Source of the DNA: Epichloe hybrida
Taxonomy: Eukaryota; Ascomycota; Sordariomycetes; Hypocreales; Clavicipitaceae
Direction of reading: 5' to 3'
Length of the DNA: 64,000 nt
NCBI GenBank assembly: GCA_019022495.1
Contig: JAFEKR010000023.1
Coordinates: 620,001-684,000 of the forward strand
Shown here: piece by piece, positions 10,750 through 22,490 of the stretch
Layout: each line of letters opens with the position of its first letter
Numbering within the stretch: the stretch's first letter is position 1
Translations under genes and position numbers: made by a program
Notes under the pieces: model-generated
Seen by the model: the letters and a program-made list of their open reading frames with translations, nothing else
Told to the model about the DNA's origin: nothing
Database searches by the model: none

Positions 10750-11896
10750 ATGCATTTCGCGTACCCCCCTCGAAAGAGCTCGAACCCGCCGCCGTTTCGG
10801 CAGAGGTCATCAACGACTCCCATGATACGGAGGAGCAGGTTAAAAATCATTGCTATTGGGGCACTACTGTTCTTTGGCCTTCTTTACTTGCTCTTTGGGG
10901 GCAGACGACCAGACCCGTACCACGAGCATGTGCCTTCGGGGAATCCCTCCGTCGTCCTCGTCACCGTCGTTGACCCGAGTGAAGCTCATTCGGCATATTT
11001 GGACCCGATAAAAGAGAACCGCGAGAGATATGCGGCGAGACATGGTGAGTGTTTGCCAAGCTACCGCCTTGTACCCGAGAGAAGCAAGATCGAAGAGGAA
11101 GCGCGACGATGGGAATTTGGGCGCGCATGACAGAATTAGAACTGAAGCTGACGATTCGCACCAGGCTATCAAGCGATGATTGTCAATGCACAAGATTACG
11201 ACACGCAGGGCGCACCAAAGTCATGGGCCAAAATCTTCGCCATGCGCCATGCGCTGTCCAAGTACCCCGACAGCAAGTTCATCTGGTACCTCGACCAGGA
11301 CGCCTACATCATGGATCCTTCCAAGAGCCTGGATGACCAGGTGACCAACGCCAAAAAGTTGGAGAGTTTGATGATCAAGGACTACCCTGTCGTCCCGCCA
11401 GACAGCATCATCAAGACTTTTTCCCATCTTCGAGGCGAGAACATCGACCTGATTGTGAGCCAAGACAAGGAGGGCTTGGTGCACAAGAGCGTGGTGATTC
11501 GCAATGGGGAGTGGGCCAAGTTCTTTATTGAGACATGGTTCGACCCCATGTATAGGAGTTACAATTTCCAGAAAGCCGAGAGACATGCGCTGGTACGTTT
11601 GGGAAACACATTGTTGTGTTGAACTCGAAATTTGATACAAGTTCTGAGAACCGAGATTGGCTAACAAGGAATTACAGGAGCACATTGTGCAATGGCATCC
11701 AACGATCCTGTCGAAACTCGCCTTGGTGCCTCAACGAACACTGGCATCGTACTCGCAATCTTCCCTCGGAGATGAATATCAAGAAGGAGACTTTGTGGTC
11801 GTATTCGCAGGGTGCACGCAGACCGGACAGCAGAGCTGTCAGACAGAGTCGTCACGTTACTGGGAAAGAATGAAGAAGGCGTTTGGCATGTCATGA
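10750..11896 (+). CDS. GT34 family alpha-mannosyl/galactosyltransferase (Mnn10/Mnn11-like)
   Basis: Three exons, 10750-11044, 11165-11592 and 11678-11896, giving 313 aa. Type II membrane topology: a short basic N-terminus, then a membrane anchor LKIIAIGALLFFGLLYLLFGG (about residues 30-50), then a lumenal catalytic domain. Family features include VVLVTVVDP, an ENRERYAARHGY block completed across intron 1, KIFAMRHALSKYPDSKFIWYLDQDAYIMDP with the DQD (DxD-like) metal/sugar-nucleotide motif, DLIVSQD, and AEQHAL/HIVQWHPTILSKLALVPQR-like segments near the C-terminus. In yeast the family members Mnn10 and Mnn11 work in the Golgi M-Pol II complex, extending the alpha-1,6-mannan backbone. The S. pombe gma12 group transfers galactose, so donor specificity cannot be read from the sequence. 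Confidence 0.92.
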
Positions 11897-13504
11897 AAAA
11901 CAAGACGGCGAAGTGGGATGATATACTCTCAAAGAAGCGACACGCAAACGACGAAAAGCCAACAAGAGGCAAAGGAAACAAAAACGCAGTAGGTTGTGAT
12001 TACGGGGCGTTCATCGGACTGTCATCACCGGTAATGTAAAAACAAACAACACTTAATGGGCATTATGTTATATGAGTTGAATAAACATGAGCATTGGAGA
12101 CGAGCACAGAGTGAGAGAGGGGTATAAATAATGTAAGCGGGCAAGATGGGAAGACGGGTTGAAAGAGCAGCTTCTGTCATGTCTCTGTTTGTTGATGGGT
12201 TTTTCTCTTCTTATTGTTGATCTTGACGTCCGCCTCAAGGTGGTCGAGTGGGAATTTGTTGGAGGAAGATGGGATGTGAGGACCATGGAGAAATACACAC
12301 CATTATGCCCGTCACCGGTCATCACCATGAAGCGTCTGCAGAGGACTAGCGCGATATGGCACAGCAAATATGAACCACGACGCCACGGTTTCGCTTGCAT
12401 TCTGTGTGTCACGCACCCACCGTTTTTAAGGCATCAATCCAGACTCTGAAAAGGGAGGGGGGGGGGGGGGGGGAATTCGCTGCATAAGCAGTGGGAGCAG
12501 CTGCGTAAACTCTGCAAAATGCTGTACTCGGCATACATGTTGAATCAAGTGGCAAAATAGATAGGCGAACCCTATATTTTCAAAAAGTTGTGCCGTGCCC
12601 AAAGCGATATTCGTATGGCCATTTTTGTTGGGGCGGAATTTGAAATCCCATCTCATGGCCTGTTGTAGCGAGTAATGCCGAGTTAAAGCATATCCATTAC
12701 TTATTGTTCATACTAAGTCAGTCCGTAATCCGTAGTAACACGACTTACGAATCATGCCATCCAAGGACCGAGCACCGAGCACCGACGGACGTTGACGCGG
12801 CGATGACTTCGGTGCTGGATGTGGGAAAGCCCGCCACGTACAAGACAAACAAATATTGGAACGTCTTGGAGAGTGAGGCAAGATGATGCACTCGCTCCTG
12901 GTACCCTTGGTACCCCGACATTCTGTGCAGAAATCAACGACTCCAACGGCTCCAACGGCTCCAACGACTCCAACGACTCCAACGACTCGTGCAAGTGACT
13001 GCTCAAGCACACGACGGGCTAGCCGATTTATAGTGGCTCCGAAATGCAGGTTTTTTTATTTTTTAGCGCCGCTGGAGCAATCAGAGAGGAATTTACAGCG
13101 GGGTGCATGCATCGAGCCCCGCCGATGGAGAGCGAAGAATGTCCAAGTACAGGCCATCTCCCCAGTTTCCAGTTTTCTCGGAGGTCGGGTCGCTCACGTC
13201 TCGCCGTGCTCCGGCGCCAGCGGCAAGGAAGGCAAGAGTAACGAGCTGTGGCTCCTGCCGTCATTGAAATTGACCAAACTCATCAAGTTACAAAAGTCTA
13301 CCTGACCGCCTCGTCCTACCTTTCTCTTGCCATCATTTTCTCGCATCCGACGTTCCTCCCCAGGGGTGCCATTCCCTTCTTCTTCTCTTACGGAGTACTC
13401 CCAGTGCAATACTCGGTCTCGTCGGCTCAAGCACATGTAGGGTACAGTCCCCCCCTCGCATCGCATCGCCGCGCTCAGATCGATCGTGCCCCATCGACGC
13501 CACC
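11897..13504. other. Intergenic region with a G17 tract and a 9-bp satellite
   Basis: It contains a G tract (12457-12473), a 9-bp tandem repeat (12935-12988) and one TACGGAGTA motif (13389-13397). No coding exon is recognised. The last few hundred bases are pyrimidine-rich and presumably include the 5' UTR of the lyase gene. Confidence 0.65.
12935..12988. repeat. 9-bp minisatellite, unit CAACGRCTC, six copies
   Basis: Six exact-length units. Four read CAACGACTC and two read CAACGGCTC, in the gene-free stretch upstream of the sphingosine-1-phosphate lyase gene. Confidence 0.92.
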
Positions 13505-15570
13505 ATGCCTGGCAGTTCCCGATTGCCCGCCAGCCTGCTCGGCGGCTTGGAAAAGGTCAAGCGCCATGGCCAAGCTAATCCCCTCTTCAGTCTGCTCACC
13601 GTCGACCTGTACGTATTATGGCCCATGTGTGCTTCATGAGACGCGAGATGTGCTGCCTTTATTTTCTTTCCCTGTCAAGAGCAGAGCTGCAGATATTGGG
13701 TGGGTGGTGCGGTGGTGTTGGTGTGGTGGTGTTGGCAGCGCATGGGGTCCCAATTGGCCTCGCATGAGAAGGTTGCACCCCGCGTGCGAAAGAATCGATA
13801 ACTGATGAGTGTATCCCACATTTAGGCTTCGAAACATCATATTCTATTACTTTGTGCTGCGGTGGATGCGAAGGGCATTCTGGAAGCTCAAGGGTCGTGG
13901 CATCATCGGCTCCATCCTCGAGTTGTACCATGCGACCCAACGCACTCTCTACGGCTACTTTCTCCGCGCCCCTGGCGTGCGCAGCAAGGTCCAGAAGCAG
14001 GTCAACGAGTCCATCGCACAAATGTCGTCCAAACTCATCGCACAGACCGACACTCGGTACCTGATGCTCCCCAAAAACGGCATGGACAAGGACGCTGTGC
14101 GTGGAGAACTTGAGAAGCTGGCCAATCTCGACCACACGCGGTGGGAGGACGGATTCGTCTCCGGCGCCGTCTATCACGGCGAGGATGAGCTCATTGCGCT
14201 GCAGACCGAGGCCTTTGGTAAATTCACCGTTGCCAACCCCATTCACCCGGATGTCTTCCCCGGCGTGCGCAAAATGGAGGCCGAAATCGTGAGCATGGTG
14301 CTCAACCTGTTCCATGCCCCTCCTGGCGCTGCCGGTGTCACCACTGCCGGTGGCACCGAGAGCATCTTGATGGCTTGCCTGAGCGCGCGCCAGAAGGCGT
14401 TTGCCGAGCGCGGAGTGACTGAGCCCGAAATGTAAGTTTTGCCTCTTCCCAACTATCTGCGGGTTGTTTAGGACTACAGCCCAAGGTGATACACGTGTAG
14501 CTCCCATATCTCCCACATGAGAATGAAAACAGCTTGGCCGAAGGCTAATCACCCTTTTATTGATTTTTTAAAACAGGATTATGCCTTCAACGGGCCACAC
14601 AGCATTCTTCAAGGCTGGTGAATACTTCAAAATCAAGGTTCATGAGGTGGATTGCCCCGCTCCCAACTACCAGGTCGATATCAGAGCTGTTTCTCGCCTG
14701 ATCAATGCCAATACTGTATTGCTCGTCGGCTCTGCACCCAACTTTCCCCACGGCATCATCGACGACATCACCGCTCTGTCCAGACTGGCCCTCCGAAAGA
14801 AGCTGCCGCTTCACGTGGACTGCTGCCTGGGATCTTTCCTTCTTCCTTGCCTCGAAAAGGCTGGCTTCGACACGCAACCTTTCGACTTCCGCCTGAAGGG
14901 TGTAACCAGCATCAGTTGCGACACCCACAAGTACGGTTTCGCTCCCAAAGGCAATTCCACCGTGTTGTACCGAACTGCTGAGCTGCGTCAGTATCAGTAC
15001 TATGTCTGCCCCGATTGGGCCGGAGGTGTCTACGCCTCCCCCGGTATGGCTGGTTCCCGCCCCGGTGCGCTGATCGCCGGCTGCTGGGCAAGCTTGATGA
15101 GCGTGGGAGAATCCGGATATGTCGACGCCTGTGTCAAGATTGTCGGCGCTGCTAAAAAGATTGCCGATGCGATGCAAAGCTCGGGGAGCTTGAGTAGTGA
15201 ACTCGAGATCATGGGCAAGCCCCTTGTGTCAGTTCTCGCCTTCACTGCTCTCAACCTCAACATTTACGACATCGCCGATGCCATGTCCGCCAAGGGATGG
15301 CATCTCAACGCACTTCAGAATCCTCCAGCCATTCACGTGGCCGTGACACTGCCCATCGCCAAGGTGTGGGAGCGCTTGGTGAGTGATCTCGAGACGGTGG
15401 TGGAAGCGGAGAGAGAAAAGGAGAGAGTGCGCCAGGTTGAGGGCAGGGGAGCCAAGGGGAAGGCGATGGGCGACTCAGCTGCTCTGTACGGCGTTGCCGG
15501 CTCCCTACCAAACAAGAGCGTGGTTGTTGACTTGGCATATGGGTTCTTGGATATCCTGTACAAGGCGTGA
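13505..15570 (+). CDS. DPL1: Sphingosine-1-phosphate lyase
   Basis: PLP-dependent ER enzyme cleaving long-chain base phosphates to a fatty aldehyde and phosphoethanolamine, the exit step of sphingolipid breakdown. Exons 13505-13608, 13826-14431 and 14577-15570 give 567 aa, the usual family length. An N-terminal hydrophobic segment RNIIFYYFVLRWM follows the first splice junction and fits the single ER anchor. Group II decarboxylase fold markers are present: TTAGGTESILMACLSAR, MPSTGHTAFFKAGEYF, HVDCCLGSFLLPCLEKAG and SISCDTHKYGFAPKGNS with the PLP-binding Lys at about residue 355, then YASPGMAGSRPGALIAGCW. Intron 1 (217 nt) is long for this window. The start ATG sits in a CACC context and encodes MPGSSRLPASLLGGLEKV. 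Confidence 0.97.
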
Positions 15571-17060
15571 GATGCCGAGAAGCGGCCAGAAGCAATGGAT
15601 GCGAAGACGAAGAAGGGGTTGGCTGTGTGCATGACAGTATGACGGAAACTTTTTGTAGAATATTAGCGGCCCTCTGATGTTATGGGCATGCATGGCATGG
15701 CAATACAATGGCGTTTTCAAACTGATGCATGTTTACGTGATGTATATTGGATATGGACGCCGCCTTGTTGGAAGTCGATAGATTCAGTGACATGGTATGC
15801 TGCCAGCCTCACTCTCGGGGTCCTGTGACGAAGCCATTTGATTTCGCCCAGTTCTTGGCTGGTCCTTCAGCCCCCCACCCTTGCTTCCTGCGGCGAGTGT
15901 TGGAAGAATGAGGCGTGCGTGCAGCGGGGACGGAGACTCTCGAGGCATGAAGGTGGCATGATGCGCAGAAATCTGTGAAGGGGGGGGGGGGGGATTGCGG
16001 TGATGCCCAAGGTCGCCCACTTGTGTGGGATTCATGTTGCTTCTCTGTGTGTTTTGTGTCGTGCTTTGGCGGTGATGATGTCGTGTACGGGACTGGATTG
16101 CGAGGCTGTGAGGTTGAAGGAAGGGGGCATGGCATGACGGGTTGATGGATGGATGGTTTGATGACAAGATGGCGTGATGAGTTCAAGATGTGGGCCGGGA
16201 CAAGCGTCGACGAGTTTCAGCGCCGTGCATGTCGGCACGAAATGCGCCGCCGCATACGTGACATGTCATGGCATGGTTGTAGGGAGCGGAAGCAGAGCAG
16301 AGACGAAGGGGAGCAAGTAAGGACTTCCCGAGAACAGAGATGCCGTATCTGCGTGATCTGCACGAACACAAGCACAAGGGTCTGTGTATCGGTGGGACAC
16401 GGAGGACGGCAAGTCGCGGGCGAAGGGGGGACGATGAGAAAAAAAAAGTCCCGGCCGGAGCGAGGTGATACCAAGGCGTGGTGGAAGTCGAGGGCTGTAT
16501 GTTGTGAGATGCAGCCTTTTTCTTCTTCCTTTTTTTTTTCTCCCCTCTTCCTTCTCTTTTCTTCGGATGTTGACTTTTTTTTTTAGTTTTTTTAGTTTTT
16601 TTTAAAAAATCACATTTGGTTTGGCGAGGTCGAGAAGGCAAGCGAGCTGCATCGAATGTCGGATGTTGTGCGGCCGTGTGCGCGCCATGGACGGACGGAT
16701 GGACCGAATGGACTGTTCTTCTTGGGCCCGTCTGGTGAGGAACATGTGAGATATATAATGTCTGTGGTCTTGCCCCCCGCCCCCAGTCTTGATCAGTTTG
16801 TTTGGAACATCCTACTTGCGCCATACTTCACCTCGCTCCGTTCACATTCAGACATACTTCATTAGTGGCCTGACGTTGCGAATCCGTTGTTCATTCTTGA
16901 AATCAAGAGAACGTGGGTGGGGGTTTCTTTTCCTTCGTGAACAAGAGAGGAACTCGGACTCGTCGATCCCAAAAAAAGTATAAGTAGCGCTGCGTTGGCT
17001 GCTCAAACATCCTTACTTCTTTGCCTCCTTCTTCTCTATCCTCTTCTCATACAGGACAAA
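15571..17060. other. Intergenic region, 1.5 kb, low complexity
   Basis: It has a G14 tract at 15980-15993 and T-rich and A-rich runs around 16440-16610. No coding exon with family resemblance was found. A GTATAAGT near 16978 and a TCATACAG just before 17056 could bound a 5' UTR intron of the next gene; this is only a splice-signal guess. Confidence 0.6.
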
Positions 17061-18676
17061 ATGTCCATGTCAGCTGGGCAAGTTCGGGACAGTCTCTCCA
17101 AAGACTCCACGGACACAACACACATGGCTTTGCAGAACGACACGGTGACAGGAACACATGCACATACACGCTCGCCTCCCATCATCGTGCAGAAAAGGTT
17201 CCAGGCCACAGTGGAGGAATACGACTCGGACACGTCGTCGGCCGTGTCGCCCGCGGACAAATGCTCTTCCCCCTCAAGGACAAGCACAGCATCCCGGGCC
17301 TGCAGCGAGACACACACGCCCCCTTCGTCAAGGGGTTGCAGTCCCAGACACGGACATAAACCGTCGGTACACTTTTCCACCAGGCACCCCGTCGTCCTGC
17401 ACCACAGAACAGGCAGCCCTTCTTCTTCCTCGCGGGAGGGCTCGTGTCGAGGGGCGGACAGCAAGACTTCGACTTCGACTTCGACGACGACGACGACGAC
17501 GGGCGGAGGCACCCCCTTCTTGTCAGCGGCAGGCAAGCAGTGGGGGATTCTGTTCTCGGAGCATGGAAAGCCGACGAAGAGGCTGGGACAGGTCCTTCGT
17601 GGACTGGCCGACTACATGGTGAGAAAAAGAAAGAAGATGAACAAGGACGCCCGGACGCGCCTGTCACAGATCTAACGGCCCGAGCAAAAAAACAGATTCG
17701 CGAATACGAACCACGCAGCTCGCTCGTCATCCCCCCCGGCAAGCTCTATGCCTTCTACAGACGGCACAGGCTCGAAAAGGAGCCCTTCCCCCTAGGCGCC
17801 ATCTTCGACCTGCGGTCTCGCCACGCCCTCCGCAGCCTCGAGCTCCTCTACCAAGACCTCTCGTGCGAGTACCACCTCATCCAGGACCCCCAGGACCACC
17901 ACCGCACGACGACGACGCGCGCGAGGCCGTCCATCCCGGCCCTCACGCCAGCAGGTCTCCAGACGTGGCTCACGAGCTTCATCCAGGCGTCCCCGGACAC
18001 GGAATCCCTCCGCCTCTCCGGGGTCCTCCTCGACGCGCCCCTCGACGCCGACACGTCCCTCTCCCTCCCACCGGGTGCCAAGCCCGAGCGCCTCCTCCCG
18101 GCCCAGCCGCTGCTCCCCAGATGCCTCTTCCCGGCGCGCAGGAACGAGAGAGCGCACCGCGAGGTCGTCGCCGCGCTGCACGACTGGCACAGACGCACGG
18201 GAATCGCGTCAGAGCCCCCCTCCCCATCATCCCCCCGGAGCACATTCCTACACGATGGCCCCCCAGGAGTAGGAGGAGGAGGAGGAGGAGGAGACCCCCG
18301 TCCCCGCGAGGAAACATGTCTCGCCGAACCCCCCAAGCGAGAGCCCGCCGCCAACACAGGCCGTCCTCGTCTCCGCCAACGCGAGAGATTCACGCGCCCC
18401 GAGCGCCCTCCCGAGGAGCGAGATGCAGCGCCCCGAAAGCAAGAGCCAGGCCGAGAAAGCCAGGCCTTGTGCCCCCCCGAGCGGAGACCCCGCGGCGATG
18501 CGCTGGGCAGAGATCCATGGAATCGACGGGAAAAGGAAGCTTCTCTTCGGCACGCCGCCTCCTCGACGCCCGATCGCTCGCCTGCGAGGGCGGAAAGCTA
18601 TCGGTTCTTTCAGGGCAGAGGCTTGGGCCCCACGTACGACGAGTTCTGGAGGGACAGGGGAATGATGAGTGTGTGA
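17061..18676 (+). CDS. DUF7514-like fungal protein with a disordered C-terminal half
   Basis: Two exons, 17061-17618 and 17696-18676, give 512 aa. The 77-nt intron (GTGAGA...AACAG) joins LRGLADYM to IREYEPRSSLVIPPGKLYAFYRRH. The N-terminal 150 residues are Ser/Thr-rich and look disordered. The folded core (about 165-385) runs from KQWGILFSEHGKPTKRLGQVLRGLADY through LLYQDLSCEYHLIQ, IPALTPAGLQTWLTSFIQASPDTE and PERLLPAQPLLPRCLFPARR. I recall this pattern from a family of fungal proteins now called DUF7514, function unknown. The last 130 residues are Pro/Arg/Glu-rich with a Gly run, and the protein ends GPTYDEFWRDRGMMSV. GC content is very high through 17830-18500, so long open frames on the opposite strand here are composition artefacts. 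Confidence 0.75.
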
Positions 18677-19403
18677 GCATGCGCTGGACGGACCTCCAAA
18701 TGCGCATTGTACATGATGACCTTTACGTTTGAATGCTGGGACGTGGAGACTTGTAGGCTTGGAGTTGGCAGGGGTCGTGTCGGATGTTGCAGCCTCACAA
18801 TGTAGGCATCACTTTTTTTTTTTGCCGGCCATCTTTCCTGTCATTGCGTCATTCCACAAAAGTTGTGCATAGCTTTGCCGGGCTGTGCATTTTAGGCGCT
18901 TCGGACCCGAAGTGCGTTACGTGTCTATACGCCGTATTTATTTCAATCTCTTGTTTAGAAAAAGAAAAGAAAAAAAGCTACGTGGTATCAATAGAAGATG
19001 CACATTTCAGACCCTTTCTCAAGGGCTTCTCTCGGCGGTCCAAAACACTCTTGCGCCTTGGCTTGCTTTCATCTAAACACAAGAGAGAATCAATCAAGAA
19101 AAGTTTGTCCTCGGACGGACCCCTGCTATGCCTTTCGTGTCTCGTACAACATTTCGTTCAAAAAAAAATATGGAAAGAGGAAGAAGAAAACACCATATAA
19201 CAAGTCAAATCGTGCACGGGTGTCGTCACTTTCTAGTGAAAGCATGCGTGTGTTGCCAAATCATCAATCTCGTAGTGTCAGTCGCTGGCTCGTGTCGAAT
19301 CGTCGTAAAATGAACATTAGCGGCAAATTGGAAAAATGGACCACGTTTCTCAATGAATCAAGTAGCCCCGTCTGGTAGTGTGAATCAATGGAGGAGGGTC
19401 TTG
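18677..19403. other. Convergent intergenic region
   Basis: A-rich and T-rich 3' flanks of two converging genes. No coding exon is recognised. Confidence 0.6.
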
Positions 19404-19819
19404 TCATCGTGTGGGTGACCCCAGTTGTGGAGAGCCAAACCCCATGACGCTTGCGATGTTGGCATGATGTGCCCGCTTGCGTTTGAGCGCTTGATAATCA
19501 TCCTTGAAAGTTGCTATACATCTCTGCAGTTCCTTGTCAGGGTGCGGCGGCATCTGTATCTCTACGGCTTTGAGACATATGCGTAGATGCTGCAACTCAT
19601 CGTCGTTTTCTTCAAGTTCTTGTTCCCTGGAAGTGAGAGCGTGTTAATCAGTCAAGTTTGCAAAATCAGAGTGAGGAGGATTCCAGAACGCACAAGTAGG
19701 TAATTCGGTTTTGCAAAAAGATGATGCGCTGAGCAGCCCGCTCGGCTCGTTCGATGAGAAGTCCTTGGATATGCTTGCAACATGGTCAGCTTTGTATGGC
19801 CAGGAGAGTTGAGCTTTTC

Positions 19820-19856
<37 letters not shown>

Positions 19857-20709
19857 CCCTCTGGATCAGAAAGTTACCAACCTCGGACTCTTCTTGACGA
19901 GCTTTGAGATTGTTCACCACGGCTGATAATTCGTCGTTGAGCTTGCCCATCTCTGCGATAATCTTCTTCGCTTGCGGAGCGCTCATTCCTTTCTTCTGGG
20001 GTGGTTCGTCCTCTGGCTCCCTCTCGGCCGCACGCTCTCTAAGCAGTGATGCCGAAAGGTCGGAAAAGCGTGATCTGAAAAGGGACGAGACTGGCGATCC
20101 CAACGCAGACCCAACATCGCTACGAGCGGGACTGTCAGGGCTCGTTCGATATTCGAGCTTCTTAGACTCGGGGGTGAACGTGGCACATGCAACCTTCTCC
20201 AATTGATCAAGCTGATTACCCAGCATCAACTCATTCATGTTGCTGGGTCCATCATAGTTGAGACGCCGTGCCAGTTGGCTAAGCCGTCGCGCAATATCAT
20301 GCCTTGCTGCGCGGGACGTCACGACGTCGATGCCCTCGGGGGGCGTTGCGTGTGATATCTCGCGCCGTAGAGGGCTGATACTGAATCCTGGGTTGGGGAA
20401 AGCTATGCTGGAAGCCACGCTCGGGCTGGTGGCATAGGGCGGCGGTGTGGAAGTTCCCCCATCAACAGCTTCACCTTTGTCGCTATGCGCCCTGCTGAGC
20501 GGTTGAGGAGAGGTGGGTTGGCTAGTTCTGGAATTCTGACTCCTGCTGTTGTTTCTGCTGCTGCAATGACTGCAAGCACCATCATCGCTACTGCGACTGT
20601 AACTGCTCGTCGTGCTTCGGCGATCCGGCGTCGCGCTGTTGAGTTGACTTGGCTGGTTATTGGGCGATGCGGTATACGGCGACGCTTTGCGTTCATCTGC
20701 GTGTCCCAT
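19404..20709 (-). CDS. Unrecognised fungal protein: disordered N-terminus, C-terminal coiled coil
   Basis: Three exons by eye, 20709-19882, 19773-19694 and 19626-19404, give 376 aa. I do not recognise the family. The first half is rich in Ser, Pro, Arg and Asn and probably disordered. About residues 130-175 hold an ordered-looking segment HDIARRLSQLARRLNYDGPS then LDQLEKVACATF. From about residue 245 there is a strong coiled coil: KIIAEMGKLNDELSAVVNNLKARQEESE, then LLIERAERAAQRIIFLQNRITYL, then EQELEENDDELQHLRICLKAVEIQ. This continuous heptad character across both splice junctions supports the model. The first intron contains a (TA)n tract, and its donor could be GTTGGT (used here) or a GTAACT four bases on with a later acceptor. 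A scaffold or cytoskeletal role is possible but not shown. Confidence 0.7.
19823..19853. repeat. (TA)n microsatellite in an intron
   Basis: About 15 TA units inside the first intron of the coiled-coil gene. Confidence 0.95.
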
Positions 20710-22490
20710 TTTGGTGGCGAATGGAGAAGGTCGTTGGGCTCGACTATCTCGGCGACTCTTGGTTCGTGTCGTGCAACGTACGTATGTTGAGGATCAATAA
20801 CCTCTTCGTCACTCGTCTCTTTCGTTATCCGCGCCAGCGGTGCAGCGCATGAGCATTTGCCCTACCCAGTCATTTGGTCAAGTCAGGCTTCACTCGACTC
20901 TCCAGACAGCTTTCGCAAGCGAAAACGACGTTCAAGGTGAGGAAGAAAACAATGTCGACCAAGACCGAACAATTGCCCCAGCCACCCACGGAGGAACAAT
21001 CCTCTGCCCAACGAAGCCAACGAAGCCAACCAAGCACGGCTCACCGACCTTCAGAGAGCCCCCCGGGGGGAAGGGGGGTCCGGGTACCGGATTTGGCACT
21101 AGCGCAAAGGCGACGTGCAAGACGGTTCTCCAAGACGCTCTCAGACCAGAGTCTGCGTGGGGGCCGAAAGTAATGTGTATTTAGATGGGGCTATCGGCGG
21201 GAGCTAACCTGGAGCCCTAGATCTTTCCGCGAAGATCTTTCCGCGAAGATGTCGACTTGCTGGATGGCGAGATGATTCGAACCGAGCTGAGCCGATGAAC
21301 CGAGGGGCAGCCCCCAAAGTTGGGCAAGAGGAGATCGAGATGGTTGCTGTCCGTACGCAATCCGTACGTGGCAATCCGGAGGTCAGGAAATTTTGAAAGG
21401 GTGCGTAATAATACGGGGCAAGACGCAGACAGACGCACCAAATTGAAAGAAGCGGTCGGGAGGTTTGGAGCCAGCTGGTGGTGCAACAAACAGCATGTGA
21501 CTGGAATTGGCTGGCAGACGGGGCCATCTGCCATCTGCCATCTGCCAGGCTGTCTTGTCTTGTCTCACATCCGGGGCAATGGGGCAGTCGAGGCATCATC
21601 TTCTTCTTCTTCTTCAACCGCCGCCATCATCTCCGTCTCAATTGCAATCGAGCCAGAGTTTGTGATTGCGGCATGTCCTTCCGAACACGCAAGTGTCGCG
21701 TGCATCCATCGAATTGTCTACCCATACAAAATTACATTGACGAGAAGCACCGAGGCAACTGACACGTATTTCATGCTCGAAATGTCGTTGCGGCGGTGCC
21801 TTCGTACTCGGAGCTCCGTGAGTCTGCTTGTTTGCTGGCATCAGAGGGAGTTTCACCCCCGTACTCTGCAGACGCTCCGCCATGACATGTATTATATAGT
21901 ATCGTGCGAGTCTGTCTGTCTGTCTGTCTGTTGCGTCTGGTGTCTGGTGCGTCTGGTGTTCCAGGTCCAGTTCCAGCCCCTCTGCCACTGCCTCGACCGC
22001 CGTAGCCCAGTCGGGAAGGAGGCCCCAGATATTATTACAATTATTAGTCTGCATCACTTCCCATTGCCCATTGCCGACTGACATCCGCTCGTCCTCGCCC
22101 CCAGAAATAAGTTTGATTCCACGAACCTCTTCTCACATGCTCTCACCACTTGCTCTTTCTTCTTCTTCATCGCCCTGTCTGCCTGTGCTTGCACCCACAC
22201 GTCGCGACTCTCTGCCCAACTTGCCCGGCCTCTTCCTGGGCCTCGGCTTTGATTTGTAGCTACCGCGGGGCCCCGACTTGCTGCTTTTGACTCAGAGTCG
22301 CCCCGCCGTCTTCCGACGTCCTTTGCACTCGACGACGACCATACTGATCCTCTGGACGATCCCAACATCCGCCTGCGAGTATTAGCTTGTTGCGCTGGTC
22401 GCCTAATTCCACTTCCCTTGCCCGGATAGTACACACTGAGGACTCGCTTGGCCATCATTCGTCCTGCCGCTGCTCTCTACCCTGCCCACC
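20710..22490. other. Divergent intergenic region, 1.8 kb
   Basis: It contains a 14-bp direct repeat (ATCTTTCCGCGAAG, about 21230-21258), repeated CCATCTG units (about 21523-21546) and a (TCTG)n run (about 21910-21930). No coding exon with family resemblance was seen. Promoters of both the coiled-coil gene and the kinase gene lie here. Confidence 0.6.

Noticed and set aside
13505..18676. Three adjacent plus-strand genes as a functional cluster (GT34 enzyme, S1P lyase, DUF7514-like)
   Set aside because: Spacing is over 1 kb each time, and the known roles (Golgi glycosylation, sphingolipid breakdown) do not form one pathway. The order looks like ordinary fungal gene order.
21266..21300. A GGTTCGAATC-like B box on the minus strand
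   Set aside because: No matching A box at the right distance and no cloverleaf could be drawn.
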